Source: an uncultured Eubacteriales bacterium (GTDB taxonomy: Bacteria > Bacillota > Clostridia > Oscillospirales > Oscillospiraceae). Taken from it: a stretch of 5,829 nucleotides of DNA. The position numbers were made by a program, and so were the translations under genes. The stretch lies in assembly GCA_905205195.1 (NCBI GenBank), contig CAJLCS010000102.1:1-5829 (forward strand), in the 5' to 3' direction. Below are positions 1 through 5,712 of this stretch, one piece after another. The notes under the pieces were generated by a model. It had not been told where the DNA came from and did not search any database. It worked only from the letters and a program-made list of their open reading frames with translations. The number at the start of each line of letters is the position of its first letter. The first letter of the stretch is position 1.

Positions 1-1554
1 ACGCAGACGCTCAACGAGCTGAACGTCTTCCCGGTCCCCGACGGCGATACGGGCACCAATATGTCCATGACCATCCATTCTGCGGCGGCGGACCTGCGGA
101 AGGCGGAGGATCCTACGCTGGGTCAGGCAGCCTCCATTGCCGCGTCGGCCATGCTGCGGGGCGCCCGGGGCAACTCCGGCGTCATTCTCTCGCTGCTGTT
201 CCGGGGCATTTCCAAGAAGCTCAAGGGCACCGAGGTCTGCGACGGCGTTCTGTGGGCCAATGCCCTGCAGGAGGGCGTGGATGCGGCCTACAAGGCCGTG
301 ATGAAGCCCGCCGAAGGTACGATTCTCACCGTGGCCCGGCTGGCGGCCGCCAAGGCCCTGAGCGCGGCGGAGGAAAACAGCTATTTCGAGTTTGTCCATG
401 AGGCGGCGCTGGAGGAAGCCAAGACCGCGCTGGCCAATACCGTCAACCAGAACCCGGTGCTGAAGAAGGCCGGGGTGGTGGACGCCGGCGGCAAGGGCTG
501 GGTCTTTGTGCTGGAGGCCATGCTCAGCGCCCTGCGGGGCGAGGAAATCACCGAAAACGCCCCGGCGGCGGAGGTGAAGGAGCAGGCCGACTTCTCCGAG
601 TTCAAGACCGAGGACATCACCTTCACCTACTGCACCGAGTTCATCATCTCCCGGGAGAACGACAAGGACCCGGAGCAGCTGCGGGCGTTTCTGTCCGGGT
701 TGGGCGACAGTCTGGTGCTGGTGGACGACGATGAGATCATCAAGGTCCATGTCCACACCAACGATCCCGGCGCGGCGCTCCACGAGGCGGTGAGCTACGG
801 CTCCTTCGTCACCGTGAAGGTGGAAAATATGCGCCTGCAGCACACCGAAAAGGTGATGAGCGAGCAGGAGCTGGCGCCGAAGATTGCCGCGCCGGAAAAG
901 AAGCTGGGCGTGGTGTCTGTGTGCGCCGGTGACGGCATTGCGGACGTGTTTCGCAATCTGGGCGTGGACGGCATCATTTCCGGCGGCCAGACCATGAACC
1001 CCAGCACCCAGGATATTCTGGAGGCGGTGAACAAGGTCCCGGCGGAGACGGTGTTCGTGCTGCCCAACAACAAAAATATCATCATGGCGGCCCAGCAGGT
1101 GGACGCCCTGACCCCCAAGCACGTTGTGGTGATCTCCAGCAAGACCGTTCCCCAGGGCGTGACGGCCATGCTGAGCTTCAACCCCGAGGGCACGGAAGAG
1201 GAAAATACCCAGGCCCTGACCGATGCGCTGACCGGGGTGAGCACCATGCAGATTACCTATGCCGCCCGGAATTCCGATTTTGACGGCTACGACATCCATC
1301 AGGGCGATTATCTGGCCATTGCCGACGGGGCGCTGTTCGGCACCAGCCGGGACGTGAAGGTCCTGCTGCGGAGTCTGGCCGAAAAGGTCCGGGACGAGGG
1401 CAAGGAATACATCACGATTTACTACGGCGAGGATACGCCGGACAGGCAGGCCCAGAAGGCGGCGGATCTGTTCTCCGAGCTTTGCCCGGGGGCGGACGTG
1501 AATCTGCTCAACGGCGGCCAGCCGGTGTACTATTACCTGATTTCGGCGGAATAA
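1..1554 (+). CDS. fakA: Fatty acid kinase ATP-binding subunit FakA / YloV (DAK2 domain protein), 5' end cut by window edge
   Basis: The frame is open from base 1, so the true start lies outside the window; 517 residues are visible and, compared with the usual 550 or so, about 30 N-terminal residues are missing. The first in-window ATG (base 61) is internal, because the DhaL/DAK2 metal-ATP motif PDGDTGTNM (visible residues 13-21) lies across it. Further DhaL motifs are GARGNSG (54-60) and VVDAGGKG (159-166). A middle domain follows with Cys211 and the HVH pair His250/His252, which match in order and spacing the Cys/His zinc ligands I recall for Staphylococcus FakA. The C-terminal FakB-binding/DegV-like part holds GGQTMNPS (328-335) and LPNNKN (354-359) and ends LNGGQPVYYYLISAE. 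In the known family, FakA transfers phosphate from ATP to a fatty acid presented by a FakB (DegV) partner, in the cytoplasm, feeding membrane lipid synthesis. No FakB gene is in view. The family call is very secure; the fatty-acid role is inferred from orthology. Confidence 0.95.
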   Translation, partial: TQTLNELNVFPVPDGDTGTNMSMTIHSAAADLRKAEDPTLGQAASIAASAMLRGARGNSGVILSLLFRGISKKLKGTEVCDGVLWANALQEGVDAAYKAVMKPAEGTILTVARLAAAKALSAAEENSYFEFVHEAALEEAKTALANTVNQNPVLKKAGVVDAGGKGWVFVLEAMLSALRGEEITENAPAAEVKEQADFSEFKTEDITFTYCTEFIISRENDKDPEQLRAFLSGLGDSLVLVDDDEIIKVHVHTNDPGAALHEAVSYGSFVTVKVENMRLQHTEKVMSEQELAPKIAAPEKKLGVVSVCAGDGIADVFRNLGVDGIISGGQTMNPSTQDILEAVNKVPAETVFVLPNNKNIIMAAQQVDALTPKHVVVISSKTVPQGVTAMLSFNPEGTEEENTQALTDALTGVSTMQITYAARNSDFDGYDIHQGDYLAIADGALFGTSRDVKVLLRSLAEKVRDEGKEYITIYYGEDTPDRQAQKAADLFSELCPGADVNLLNGGQPVYYYLISAE

Positions 1555-1558
1555 TCGG

Positions 1559-1620
1559 AGGGGACCGACCTCAAGGCGCATTTTCCCCGCAAGGCAGCAG
1601 CCTTGCGGGGTCCCCTTTAT
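1559..1620 (+). terminator. Compound hairpin after fakA, probable intrinsic terminator
   Basis: A perfect 11-bp stem (CCCCGCAAGGC at 1585-1595 with GCCTTGCGGGG at 1600-1610) closes on a 4-nt loop, AGCA. It sits inside a second pairing, AGGGGACC at 1559-1566 with GGTCCCCT at 1609-1616, which begins 4 bases after the fakA stop and shares two bases with the inner stem. The stem is strong, but the tail is only TCCCCTTTAT, so the U-tract is poor. On the opposite strand the hairpin is followed by AAAA, which would not terminate leftward transcription. I read it as the end of the fakA transcript, possibly leaky, leaving some read-through into the next operon. Confidence 0.55.
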
Positions 1621-1678
1621 CGCCGTCCGGCGGGCGGCGACGGCGCTGACGTGCCCGAATGCCGGGCCGAAGATTCGG
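1621..1678 (+). other. Leader region with two further inverted repeats upstream of the brkB RBS
   Basis: CGCCGTC (1621-1627) pairs with GACGGCG (1639-1645) across an 11-nt loop. CCGAAT (1655-1660) pairs with ATTCGG (1673-1678) across a 12-nt loop, ending directly against the ribosome binding site. A competing small stem, CCCG (1654-1657) with CGGG (1663-1666), overlaps the second one. The region is very GC-rich and I see no convincing -10/-35 pair, so the promoter for the downstream genes is not visible. The hairpins are seen directly; any role in controlling translation of the TTG-start gene is conjecture. Confidence 0.3.
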
Positions 1679-1680
1679 AA

Positions 1681-1686
1681 AGGAGG
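1681..1686 (+). promoter_or_regulatory. Ribosome binding site that fixes the TTG start of the YihY/BrkB gene
   Basis: AGGAGG lies 7 bases before TTG at 1694, which is ideal spacing. No ATG in the same frame occurs until codon 23 (base 1760), and that start would lose the conserved amphipathic N-terminus before the first membrane helix. Confidence 0.85.
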
Positions 1687-1693
1687 AATCCGC

Positions 1694-2542
1694 TTGGACA
1701 AATTCAGAAATCACCCGATTTACCGGAAAATCTGTGGGATTATCGACGATCTGGGGCGGATGGAAATCTCCGTCTGCGCGGCCAACGCCGGATTCTTCCT
1801 GATTCTGGCGGCGTTTCCGGTGCTGCTTTTGCTGCTGAGCCTGCTGCGCTACACGGATCTGGATGTGGCCAACCTGATCGACCTGGCCGACGGGGTGATT
1901 CCCGACGCCCTGATGCCCTATGTGGAGCGGCTGGTCCGCAGCACCTACGAAAATGCGTCGGGGGCCATGGTGGGCGTGTCGGCGCTGGTGGCCGTGTGGT
2001 CTGCCAGCAAGGGGATGCACGGCCTGATGCACGGGCTGAACTCCATTTACCGCATCCGGGAGACCCGGAATTATCTGTTCACCCGGCTGCTGTGCATGGG
2101 TTATACGTTCCTGTTTCTCATTGTGCTGCTGCTGACGCTGGTGCTCCATGTGTTCGGCCAGACCATTCTGAATCTGATTCCGCCGACCACCAACCCATTT
2201 CTGCTTTTTATCATGGAAATGATTGACCTGCGGTTTTTCCTGCTGCTGTTTTTGCAGACGGCGGTGTTTACCGTCATGTTCATGGTCTTCCCCAACGGGC
2301 GGATGCACCTGCGGGAGAGCCTGCCCGGCGCGCTGCTGGCGTCCATCGGCTGGCTGCTGTTTTCGGACCTGTTTTCCATCTATATGGAGCATTTCCCCAA
2401 GTACGCCAACATTTACGGCTCCATTTACGCGGTGGCATTGAGTATGCTGTGGCTGTATTTCTGCCTGTGCATCGTGTTCTTCGGCGGTGCGCTGAACTAT
2501 TTTCTTATGCGGGCCAACCGGGAGGATGTGTCGGATTCGTAA
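1694..2542 (+). CDS. YihY/BrkB family six-helix inner membrane protein
   Basis: This 282-residue integral membrane protein has a short amphipathic N-terminus (1-27) and six hydrophobic stretches at about 28-51, 89-111, 133-156, 179-200, 208-230 and 244-268, the usual size and topology of the YihY/virulence factor BrkB family. Family-like features are the polar SASKGMHGL segment after helix 2 (103-111) and YGSIYAVALSMLWLY (241-255), leading into the glycine-bearing last helix FFGGALNYF. Translation starts at TTG with AGGAGG 7 bases upstream. It is the first of four co-directional genes; the gap to the next start is 66 bases with no terminator. The biochemical role of the family is unsettled. 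The name ribonuclease BN, once applied to it, came from a misassignment, so no enzymatic activity should be assumed. Family assignment is firm, function unknown. Confidence 0.92.
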   Translation: MDKFRNHPIYRKICGIIDDLGRMEISVCAANAGFFLILAAFPVLLLLLSLLRYTDLDVANLIDLADGVIPDALMPYVERLVRSTYENASGAMVGVSALVAVWSASKGMHGLMHGLNSIYRIRETRNYLFTRLLCMGYTFLFLIVLLLTLVLHVFGQTILNLIPPTTNPFLLFIMEMIDLRFFLLLFLQTAVFTVMFMVFPNGRMHLRESLPGALLASIGWLLFSDLFSIYMEHFPKYANIYGSIYAVALSMLWLYFCLCIVFFGGALNYFLMRANREDVSDS

Positions 2543-2593
2543 ATTTTCCGGCTGTTTACGGCCTGTTCACACATGGCCGCTATGATAGGCGGG

Positions 2594-2600
2594 AAAGGAG
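2594..2600 (+). promoter_or_regulatory. Ribosome binding site that fixes the GTG start of the DUF5685 gene
   Basis: AAAGGAG is 8 bases before GTG (2609-2611) and 6 bases before an out-of-frame ATG (2607-2609). The GTG gives MFGFVTANLKEL, matching the MFGYV-type beginning I remember for this family. The further-upstream in-frame ATG at 2573 has no ribosome binding site and would add 12 unsupported residues. Confidence 0.8.
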
Positions 2601-2608
2601 TGGGGAAT

Positions 2609-3439
2609 GTGTTCGGTTTTGTGACCGCCAATCTCAAGGAGCTTTCCAAGGAAGAGCAGACCCGCTACGGCGCGGTGTACTGCGGCATCTGCCGCCGGAT
2701 TCGGAGCAACGCCTCCAATCTGGCCCGGGTGGGCCTGAGCTACGATATGGCCTTTCTGGCGCTGCTGCTCATGAGCCTGTATGAGCCGGAGGAGCAGGGC
2801 GGCAGCAGCACCTGCATGATGCACCCGCTGCGCCGCCGTCCCTGGGTGGACAACCGGTTTGTGGCCTATGCGGCGGATATGAACGTGGCGCTGGCCTACT
2901 ACCAGTGTCTGGACGACTGGCAGGACGATAAAAAGATCGCCGCCCGGGCCATGGCCTCGGTGTACAGTAAATTCATGCCGGAAATCACCGCCCGGTACCC
3001 CCGCCAGTGCGAGGCCGTTTCCGCCGGAATTGCCCGGCTCAATCAGCTGGAGGCGGAGCGCTGCCCCAATCCGGACGAACCGGCGGGGGCCTTCGGGCGC
3101 CTGATGCAGGAGCTGTTTGTGTATCAGGAGGACCTGTGGTCCGCAGACCTGCGGCAGATGGGCTTTTCGCTGGGCCGGTTCATTTATCTGACCGACGCGG
3201 TGGTGGATTACCGCCGGGACGCCCGGCGCAGGCAGTATAATCCGCTGCTGGCCATGGACACCGGCAAGGATCCGGGCCGGTGGGAGCAGTATCTGATGAT
3301 GGCCATGGGAAGCTGCACGGCGGCCTTTGAAAAGCTGCCGCTGGTGCAGGACAAGGCGCTGCTGGACAATATTCTCTATAGCGGCGTGTGGACCGGTCTG
3401 CGTAGAATGCAGAAAAAGACGGCAGGAGGGAAAGCATGA
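2609..3439 (+). CDS. DUF5685 family protein (function unknown)
   Basis: This 276-residue, predominantly helical protein has no signal peptide or clear membrane segment. It is recognised from its pattern: MFGFV start, YCGIC (24-28), LSYD (43-46), C-x2-HP (69-73), LAYYQCLDDWQDD (95-107), LEAERC (147-152) and LGRFIYLTDAVVDYRRD (188-204) running into RRRQYNPLL (206-214). The two aspartate-rich stretches (D102, D103, D106, D107 and D196, D200, D204) resemble by eye the metal-binding helices of trans-isoprenoid synthases of the squalene/phytoene synthase type. Cys25, Cys28, Cys69 and His72 could form a metal site. Both ideas are inference; the family has no established function that I know of. It uses a GTG start and its stop overlaps the next gene's start (ATGA), so it is likely translationally coupled to the J-domain protein and may be its partner or client. 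Family call fairly secure, function open. Confidence 0.85.
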   Translation: MFGFVTANLKELSKEEQTRYGAVYCGICRRIRSNASNLARVGLSYDMAFLALLLMSLYEPEEQGGSSTCMMHPLRRRPWVDNRFVAYAADMNVALAYYQCLDDWQDDKKIAARAMASVYSKFMPEITARYPRQCEAVSAGIARLNQLEAERCPNPDEPAGAFGRLMQELFVYQEDLWSADLRQMGFSLGRFIYLTDAVVDYRRDARRRQYNPLLAMDTGKDPGRWEQYLMMAMGSCTAAFEKLPLVQDKALLDNILYSGVWTGLRRMQKKTAGGKA

Positions 3440-4056
3440 TCGACGATCCCTATCGGGTGCTGGGCGTCAGTCCGGATGCCTCAGACGAAGAAATCAAGCG
3501 GGCCTACCGGCAGCTTGCGAAAAAATATCATCCGGACCGGAACCCCGGCGACGAGGCTGCCGCCCGGAAAATGCAGGAGATCAACGCGGCCTATGAGCAG
3601 ATCAAGGACCCCAAGAAGGCCAATCCCTCCGGCAGCGGCTACGATCCCTTCGGCGGCTACCGGCAGCAGACCGGCGGCTACAAATCCGCCGGGGCCGACG
3701 ACCGGTACCAGCAGGCGGCGTTCCAGTACCTCCGCTTCGGCCGGTATCAGGAGGCACTGAACGTTTTGCAGAACGCGTCCGTGAAAAATGCCCAGTGGTA
3801 TTACCTCAGCGCACTGGCCAACGACGGCCTGGGCAATCAGGTGACGGCGCTGGAGCATATCCGCCGGGCGGTGAGCATGGACCCGGACAATATGCAGTAT
3901 CTGGCCGTGCTCCAGCAGATCGAAAGCGGTGGCCGGGCTTACGAAACCCATGCGTCGGACTATCGGGGCTTCCGCTCCGGCGGCGTGTGCCCCAGCCTGT
4001 GCCTGTGCTATATTGCCCAGCTTTTCTGCTGCCGGGGACGACTGTTCTGGTGCTGA
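3436..4056 (+). CDS. J-domain (DnaJ-like) protein with TPR-like repeats and a cysteine-rich tail
   Basis: This is a 206-residue protein. Residues 1-65 form a J domain with the invariant HPD at 32-34 between helices II and III, so it should stimulate an Hsp70/DnaK ATPase. It is not DnaJ itself: the G/F region, the four CxxCxGxG zinc motifs and the client-binding beta domains are absent. Residues 66-88 are a Gly/Tyr/Gln/Ser linker containing a GGY repeat. Residues 89-163 look like two TPR-type helical hairpins (YQQAAFQYLRFGRYQEALNVL, then WYYLSALANDGLGN with ALEHIRRAVSMDPDN). The tail (184-206) has six cysteines, at 185, 189, 191, 198, 199 and 206, in a short hydrophobic segment. AGGAGGG at 3424-3430 precedes the ATG, which overlaps the DUF5685 stop by 4 bases. 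Short J-domain proteins with Cys-rich ends are, from memory, common in Clostridia and uncharacterised. The tail could bind metal, be lipidated or touch the membrane; the sequence alone does not decide. Confidence 0.9.
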   Translation: MIDDPYRVLGVSPDASDEEIKRAYRQLAKKYHPDRNPGDEAAARKMQEINAAYEQIKDPKKANPSGSGYDPFGGYRQQTGGYKSAGADDRYQQAAFQYLRFGRYQEALNVLQNASVKNAQWYYLSALANDGLGNQVTALEHIRRAVSMDPDNMQYLAVLQQIESGGRAYETHASDYRGFRSGGVCPSLCLCYIAQLFCCRGRLFWC

Positions 4057-4095
4057 TCCGGTGGCCTGAAAGAAACCATTTTCGGAGGTAGAAGC

Positions 4096-4488
4096 ATGAA
4101 AAACAAAAAGCTCTGGATTGCCGTTCTGGCGGTGATCGTCGTCGTGGCGGTGGGCCTCGGCATCTACGTTGCCACCCGTCCGGCTACCAGTGCGGGTGCC
4201 AAAACCGTTACGGTGGATGTGGTCCACGGCGACGGAACCGCCAAAACCTTCACCTATCACACCGACGAGGAATATCTCGGCCCGGTGCTGGTGAAGGAGG
4301 GACTGGTGAAGGGCACCGACAGCGACTACGGCCTGATGATCGACACCGTGGACGGCGAAACCGCCGTCTGGGAGACGGACAACGCCTACTGGGCGCTGTA
4401 TATCGGCGATGACTACGCCAGCACCGGCGTGGATCAGACGCCGGTCCATGACGGCGACCGGTTCCGGCTGGAATACACCAGGGGATAA
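4096..4488 (+). CDS. Membrane-anchored DUF4430 domain protein
   Basis: A 130-residue protein with a Lys-rich start (MKNKK) and a single hydrophobic helix (about 6-25) that is either an uncleaved anchor or a signal peptide. There is no lipobox cysteine; the mature part should lie outside the membrane. Residues 37-130 form a beta-rich domain of DUF4430 type, with the hallmark YWALYIGDDYASTGVDQTPV (98-117) followed by DGDRFRLEYT. In known proteins this fold is related to the C-terminal domain of transcobalamin/intrinsic factor, and it often appears in surface proteins or near transporters. Nothing in this window shows a cobalamin or transport role. GGAGGT lies 6 bases before the ATG, 39 bases after the J-domain gene, and the reading frame ends 2 bases before a strong terminator, so it is the last gene of the operon. 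Domain call good; ligand unknown. Confidence 0.85.
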   Translation: MKNKKLWIAVLAVIVVVAVGLGIYVATRPATSAGAKTVTVDVVHGDGTAKTFTYHTDEEYLGPVLVKEGLVKGTDSDYGLMIDTVDGETAVWETDNAYWALYIGDDYASTGVDQTPVHDGDRFRLEYTRG

Positions 4489-4490
4489 CA

Positions 4491-4528
4491 AAAGAGGGAG
4501 GCTTTCGTATCGGAAAGCCTCCCTCTTT
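4491..4528. terminator. Perfect 16-bp stem-loop between convergent genes, best oriented for the glucokinase (-) transcript
   Basis: AAAGAGGGAGGCTTTC (4491-4506) and GAAAGCCTCCCTCTTT (4513-4528) pair perfectly around a 6-nt loop. Read leftward it is followed by TTTTGTTATCC (counting the last stem bases), a usable U-tract. Read rightward it ends in CTTT then GCAG, a weaker tail. It begins 2 bases after the DUF4430 stop, so it should also slow or protect the 3' end of the rightward operon. Confidence 0.85.
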
Positions 4529-4537
4529 GCAGAAATA

Positions 4538-4570
4538 ACGGCGTCCGGGAAACCGGACGCCGTATTTTTT
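4538..4570 (+). terminator. GNRA-loop intrinsic terminator for the rightward operon
   Basis: ACGGCGTCCGG (4538-4548) pairs perfectly with CCGGACGCCGT (4553-4563) around a GAAA tetraloop, followed by A and TTTTTT (4565-4570). This is a textbook rightward rho-independent terminator. Leftward it is followed only by TATTTC, so it is weak in that sense. It ends 15 bases before the glucokinase stop codon. Confidence 0.9.
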
Positions 4571-4585
4571 GGAAAAGGGACACAA

Positions 4586-5533
4586 TCAGCCGCCGTATTC
4601 GTCCAGCACCATCTTGAAGGCGCCGTAGGCACCGGCGTCGTTGCCCAGAGAGGCCAGCGCAAACCGGGTGGAGCTGGCCGCGTGGAAGATGTACTCGTCG
4701 AAATACCGGCGGGCACCATCCAGCAGCGTCTGGCCGGCCTTGCTCACGCCGCCGCCCAGCACCACCAGCTCCGGGTCCACCACGCAGCAGATGATGGACA
4801 GCAGCTGGCCCATGTACTGATACACCTTCTCCAGCGTTTCCATGGCCAGATAGTCCTCGGCCTTGGCGGCGTCGAAGACGTCCTTGCAGGTCAGCGGGGA
4901 GATCCGGCGCAGCACGGAGTCGGCGTCGCTGGTCTCCAGGAACTGCCGGGCGATGCGGACGATGCCGGTGGCGGAGCAGTACTGCTCCGCGCAGCCCCGC
5001 TTGCCGCAGCCGCAGCGGGCGGTTTCGTATTTATTGAGGGTGATGTGGCCGATTTCGCCGCCGGCGCCGTGGACACCGTGGATGATCTTGCCGTCCTCCA
5101 CAATGCCGCCGCCTACGCCGGTGCCCAGCGTCACCAGCACCATGTTCTTGCAGCCGTTGCCGCCGCCCTTCCAGGCTTCGCCCAGGGCGGCCACGTTGGC
5201 GTCGTTGCCGGCGGCCACGGGCAGGCCCGTCAGGCTGCTCAGCGTCTCGGGAATGTTCACCTGGCCCCAGCCCAGGTTGACGCACTTGTTGACGATGCCC
5301 TGATTATTGACGGGGCCGGGAACGCCGATGCCGATGCCGATAAGGGAGGAACGGTCGATTTTTTCGCTTTTGAGGAAGCTGCCGATGGATGCCGCAATGT
5401 CCGGCAGGATGTGCTTGCCGCCCTCTGCGGTCACCGTGGGAATTTCCCAGTTTTTCAGCATCTCGCCGTCCTGATTGAAGTAAGCGATCTTGACGGTGGT
5501 GCCGCCCAGATCAACGCCGAAGCCGTATTTCAT
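4586..5533 (-). CDS. glcK: ROK family glucokinase
   Basis: This 315-residue cytoplasmic sugar kinase of the ROK family (ATP + glucose to glucose-6-phosphate) is complete and of normal length. Motifs in order: phosphate-1 loop DLGGTTVK (8-15), GIGIGVPGPV (66-75), GND with the catalytic base Asp111 (109-111), phosphate-2 loop TLGTGVGGG (135-143), sugar-contacting E-x-G-H (Glu160, His163), and the ROK zinc motif CGCGKRGC (Cys174, Cys176, Cys181, with His163 as fourth ligand) followed by Glu183. LGGGVS (259-264) begins the adenosine-binding segment. AAGGAGGA (complement of 5541-5548) is 7 bases before the ATG. It has no DNA-binding N-terminus, so it is an enzyme, not a ROK repressor. It converges on the rightward operon and diverges from a probable glucose-6-phosphate isomerase gene, which fits glucose entry into glycolysis. 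Other hexose or N-acetylhexosamine substrates cannot be excluded from sequence alone. Confidence 0.95.
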   Translation of the reverse strand: MKYGFGVDLGGTTVKIAYFNQDGEMLKNWEIPTVTAEGGKHILPDIAASIGSFLKSEKIDRSSLIGIGIGVPGPVNNQGIVNKCVNLGWGQVNIPETLSSLTGLPVAAGNDANVAALGEAWKGGGNGCKNMVLVTLGTGVGGGIVEDGKIIHGVHGAGGEIGHITLNKYETARCGCGKRGCAEQYCSATGIVRIARQFLETSDADSVLRRISPLTCKDVFDAAKAEDYLAMETLEKVYQYMGQLLSIICCVVDPELVVLGGGVSKAGQTLLDGARRYFDEYIFHAASSTRFALASLGNDAGAYGAFKMVLDEYGG

Positions 5534-5568
5534 AAAAGGCTCCTCCTTGCATAGCTTAGAATACCACC

Positions 5569-5574
5569 ATTATA
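5569..5574 (-). promoter_or_regulatory. -10 box of the glucokinase promoter
   Basis: On the minus strand a perfect TATAAT lies 35 bases upstream of the glucokinase ATG, predicting a leader of under 30 bases. With 17-base spacing the -35 position (5592-5597) reads TGGCTT, which is poor, and there is no TGn extension. The promoter may rely on an activator or on the T/A-rich upstream DNA. Confidence 0.6.
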
Positions 5575-5619
5575 CCGAATGCCTTTGAAAAAAGCCAGTA
5601 GCCCCGGCGTTTTTTTTGA

Positions 5620-5635
5620 AAAGTTTTGAAACTTT
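5620..5635. promoter_or_regulatory. 16-bp AT-rich palindrome, possible operator shared by two divergent promoters
   Basis: AAAGTTT (5620-5626) and AAACTTT (5629-5635) form perfect arms around a central TG. It sits about 45 bases upstream of the glucokinase -10 and 11 bases upstream of the candidate isomerase -35, inside an AT-rich patch with three TTTGAAA-like repeats (5584-5590, 5615-5621, 5625-5631). It does not match the catabolite-repression (cre) consensus. The palindrome is seen directly; regulator and function are unknown, and short AT palindromes can occur by chance. Confidence 0.35.
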
Positions 5636-5646
5636 ATGGTTGGGGC

Positions 5647-5675
5647 TTGCGTTTGAGGGCGTTTTGCGGTAACAT
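5647..5675 (+). promoter_or_regulatory. Candidate promoter for the isomerase gene
   Basis: TTGCGT (5647-5652), a 17-base spacer and TAACAT (5670-5675) match the sigma-A hexamers at 3/6 and 4/6 positions. Predicted transcription start is near 5682, giving a leader of about 40 bases that carries the small inverted repeat CGTAA (5682-5686)/TTACG (5696-5700). It is weak, but the best pair I find between the divergent genes in this direction. Confidence 0.4.
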
Positions 5676-5712
5676 AGAGGACGTAAGAGTACACATTACG
5701 AAAGGACGTGTC

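Noticed and set aside
1571..2392. 273-codon minus-strand frame opposite the YihY/BrkB gene
   Set aside because: Translation is His/Gln/Arg repeats, typical of the reverse of a Leu-rich membrane gene, and it contains the terminator hairpin.
2559..2586. TATGAT (2581-2586) as a promoter and CGGCC/GGCCG (2559-2579) as a terminator between the BrkB and DUF5685 genes
   Set aside because: No -35 at suitable spacing, and transcription would begin almost on the ribosome binding site. The stem is short, bulged and lacks a T-run. Read-through of one operon is simpler.
4020..4091. Possible frameshift at the end of the J-domain gene, given its odd Cys-rich hydrophobic tail
   Set aside because: The alternative plus frame gives no better ending, and clostridial relatives as I remember them also finish in short Cys-rich tails, so the tail is probably genuine.
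3481..4719. Long open frame of 412 codons on the minus strand
   Set aside because: It lies antisense to the J-domain and DUF4430 genes, crosses both terminators and the end of glucokinase, and its translation shows only low-complexity composition. It is a shadow caused by GC-rich codon use.
4409..5554. Long open frame of 381 codons on the plus strand
   Set aside because: Antisense to the motif-complete ROK glucokinase and running through two terminators; the translation is Ala/Gly/His/Gln-rich with no domain.
5620..5635. Reading the palindrome as a CcpA cre site
   Set aside because: It lacks the central CG and flanking TG/CA arrangement of the cre consensus.
5600..5647. Long-range pairing AGCCCC (5600-5605) with GGGGCT (5642-5647) around the AT palindrome
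   Set aside because: Only 6 bp over a 36-base loop; no tail and not clearly within a transcript, so probably chance.
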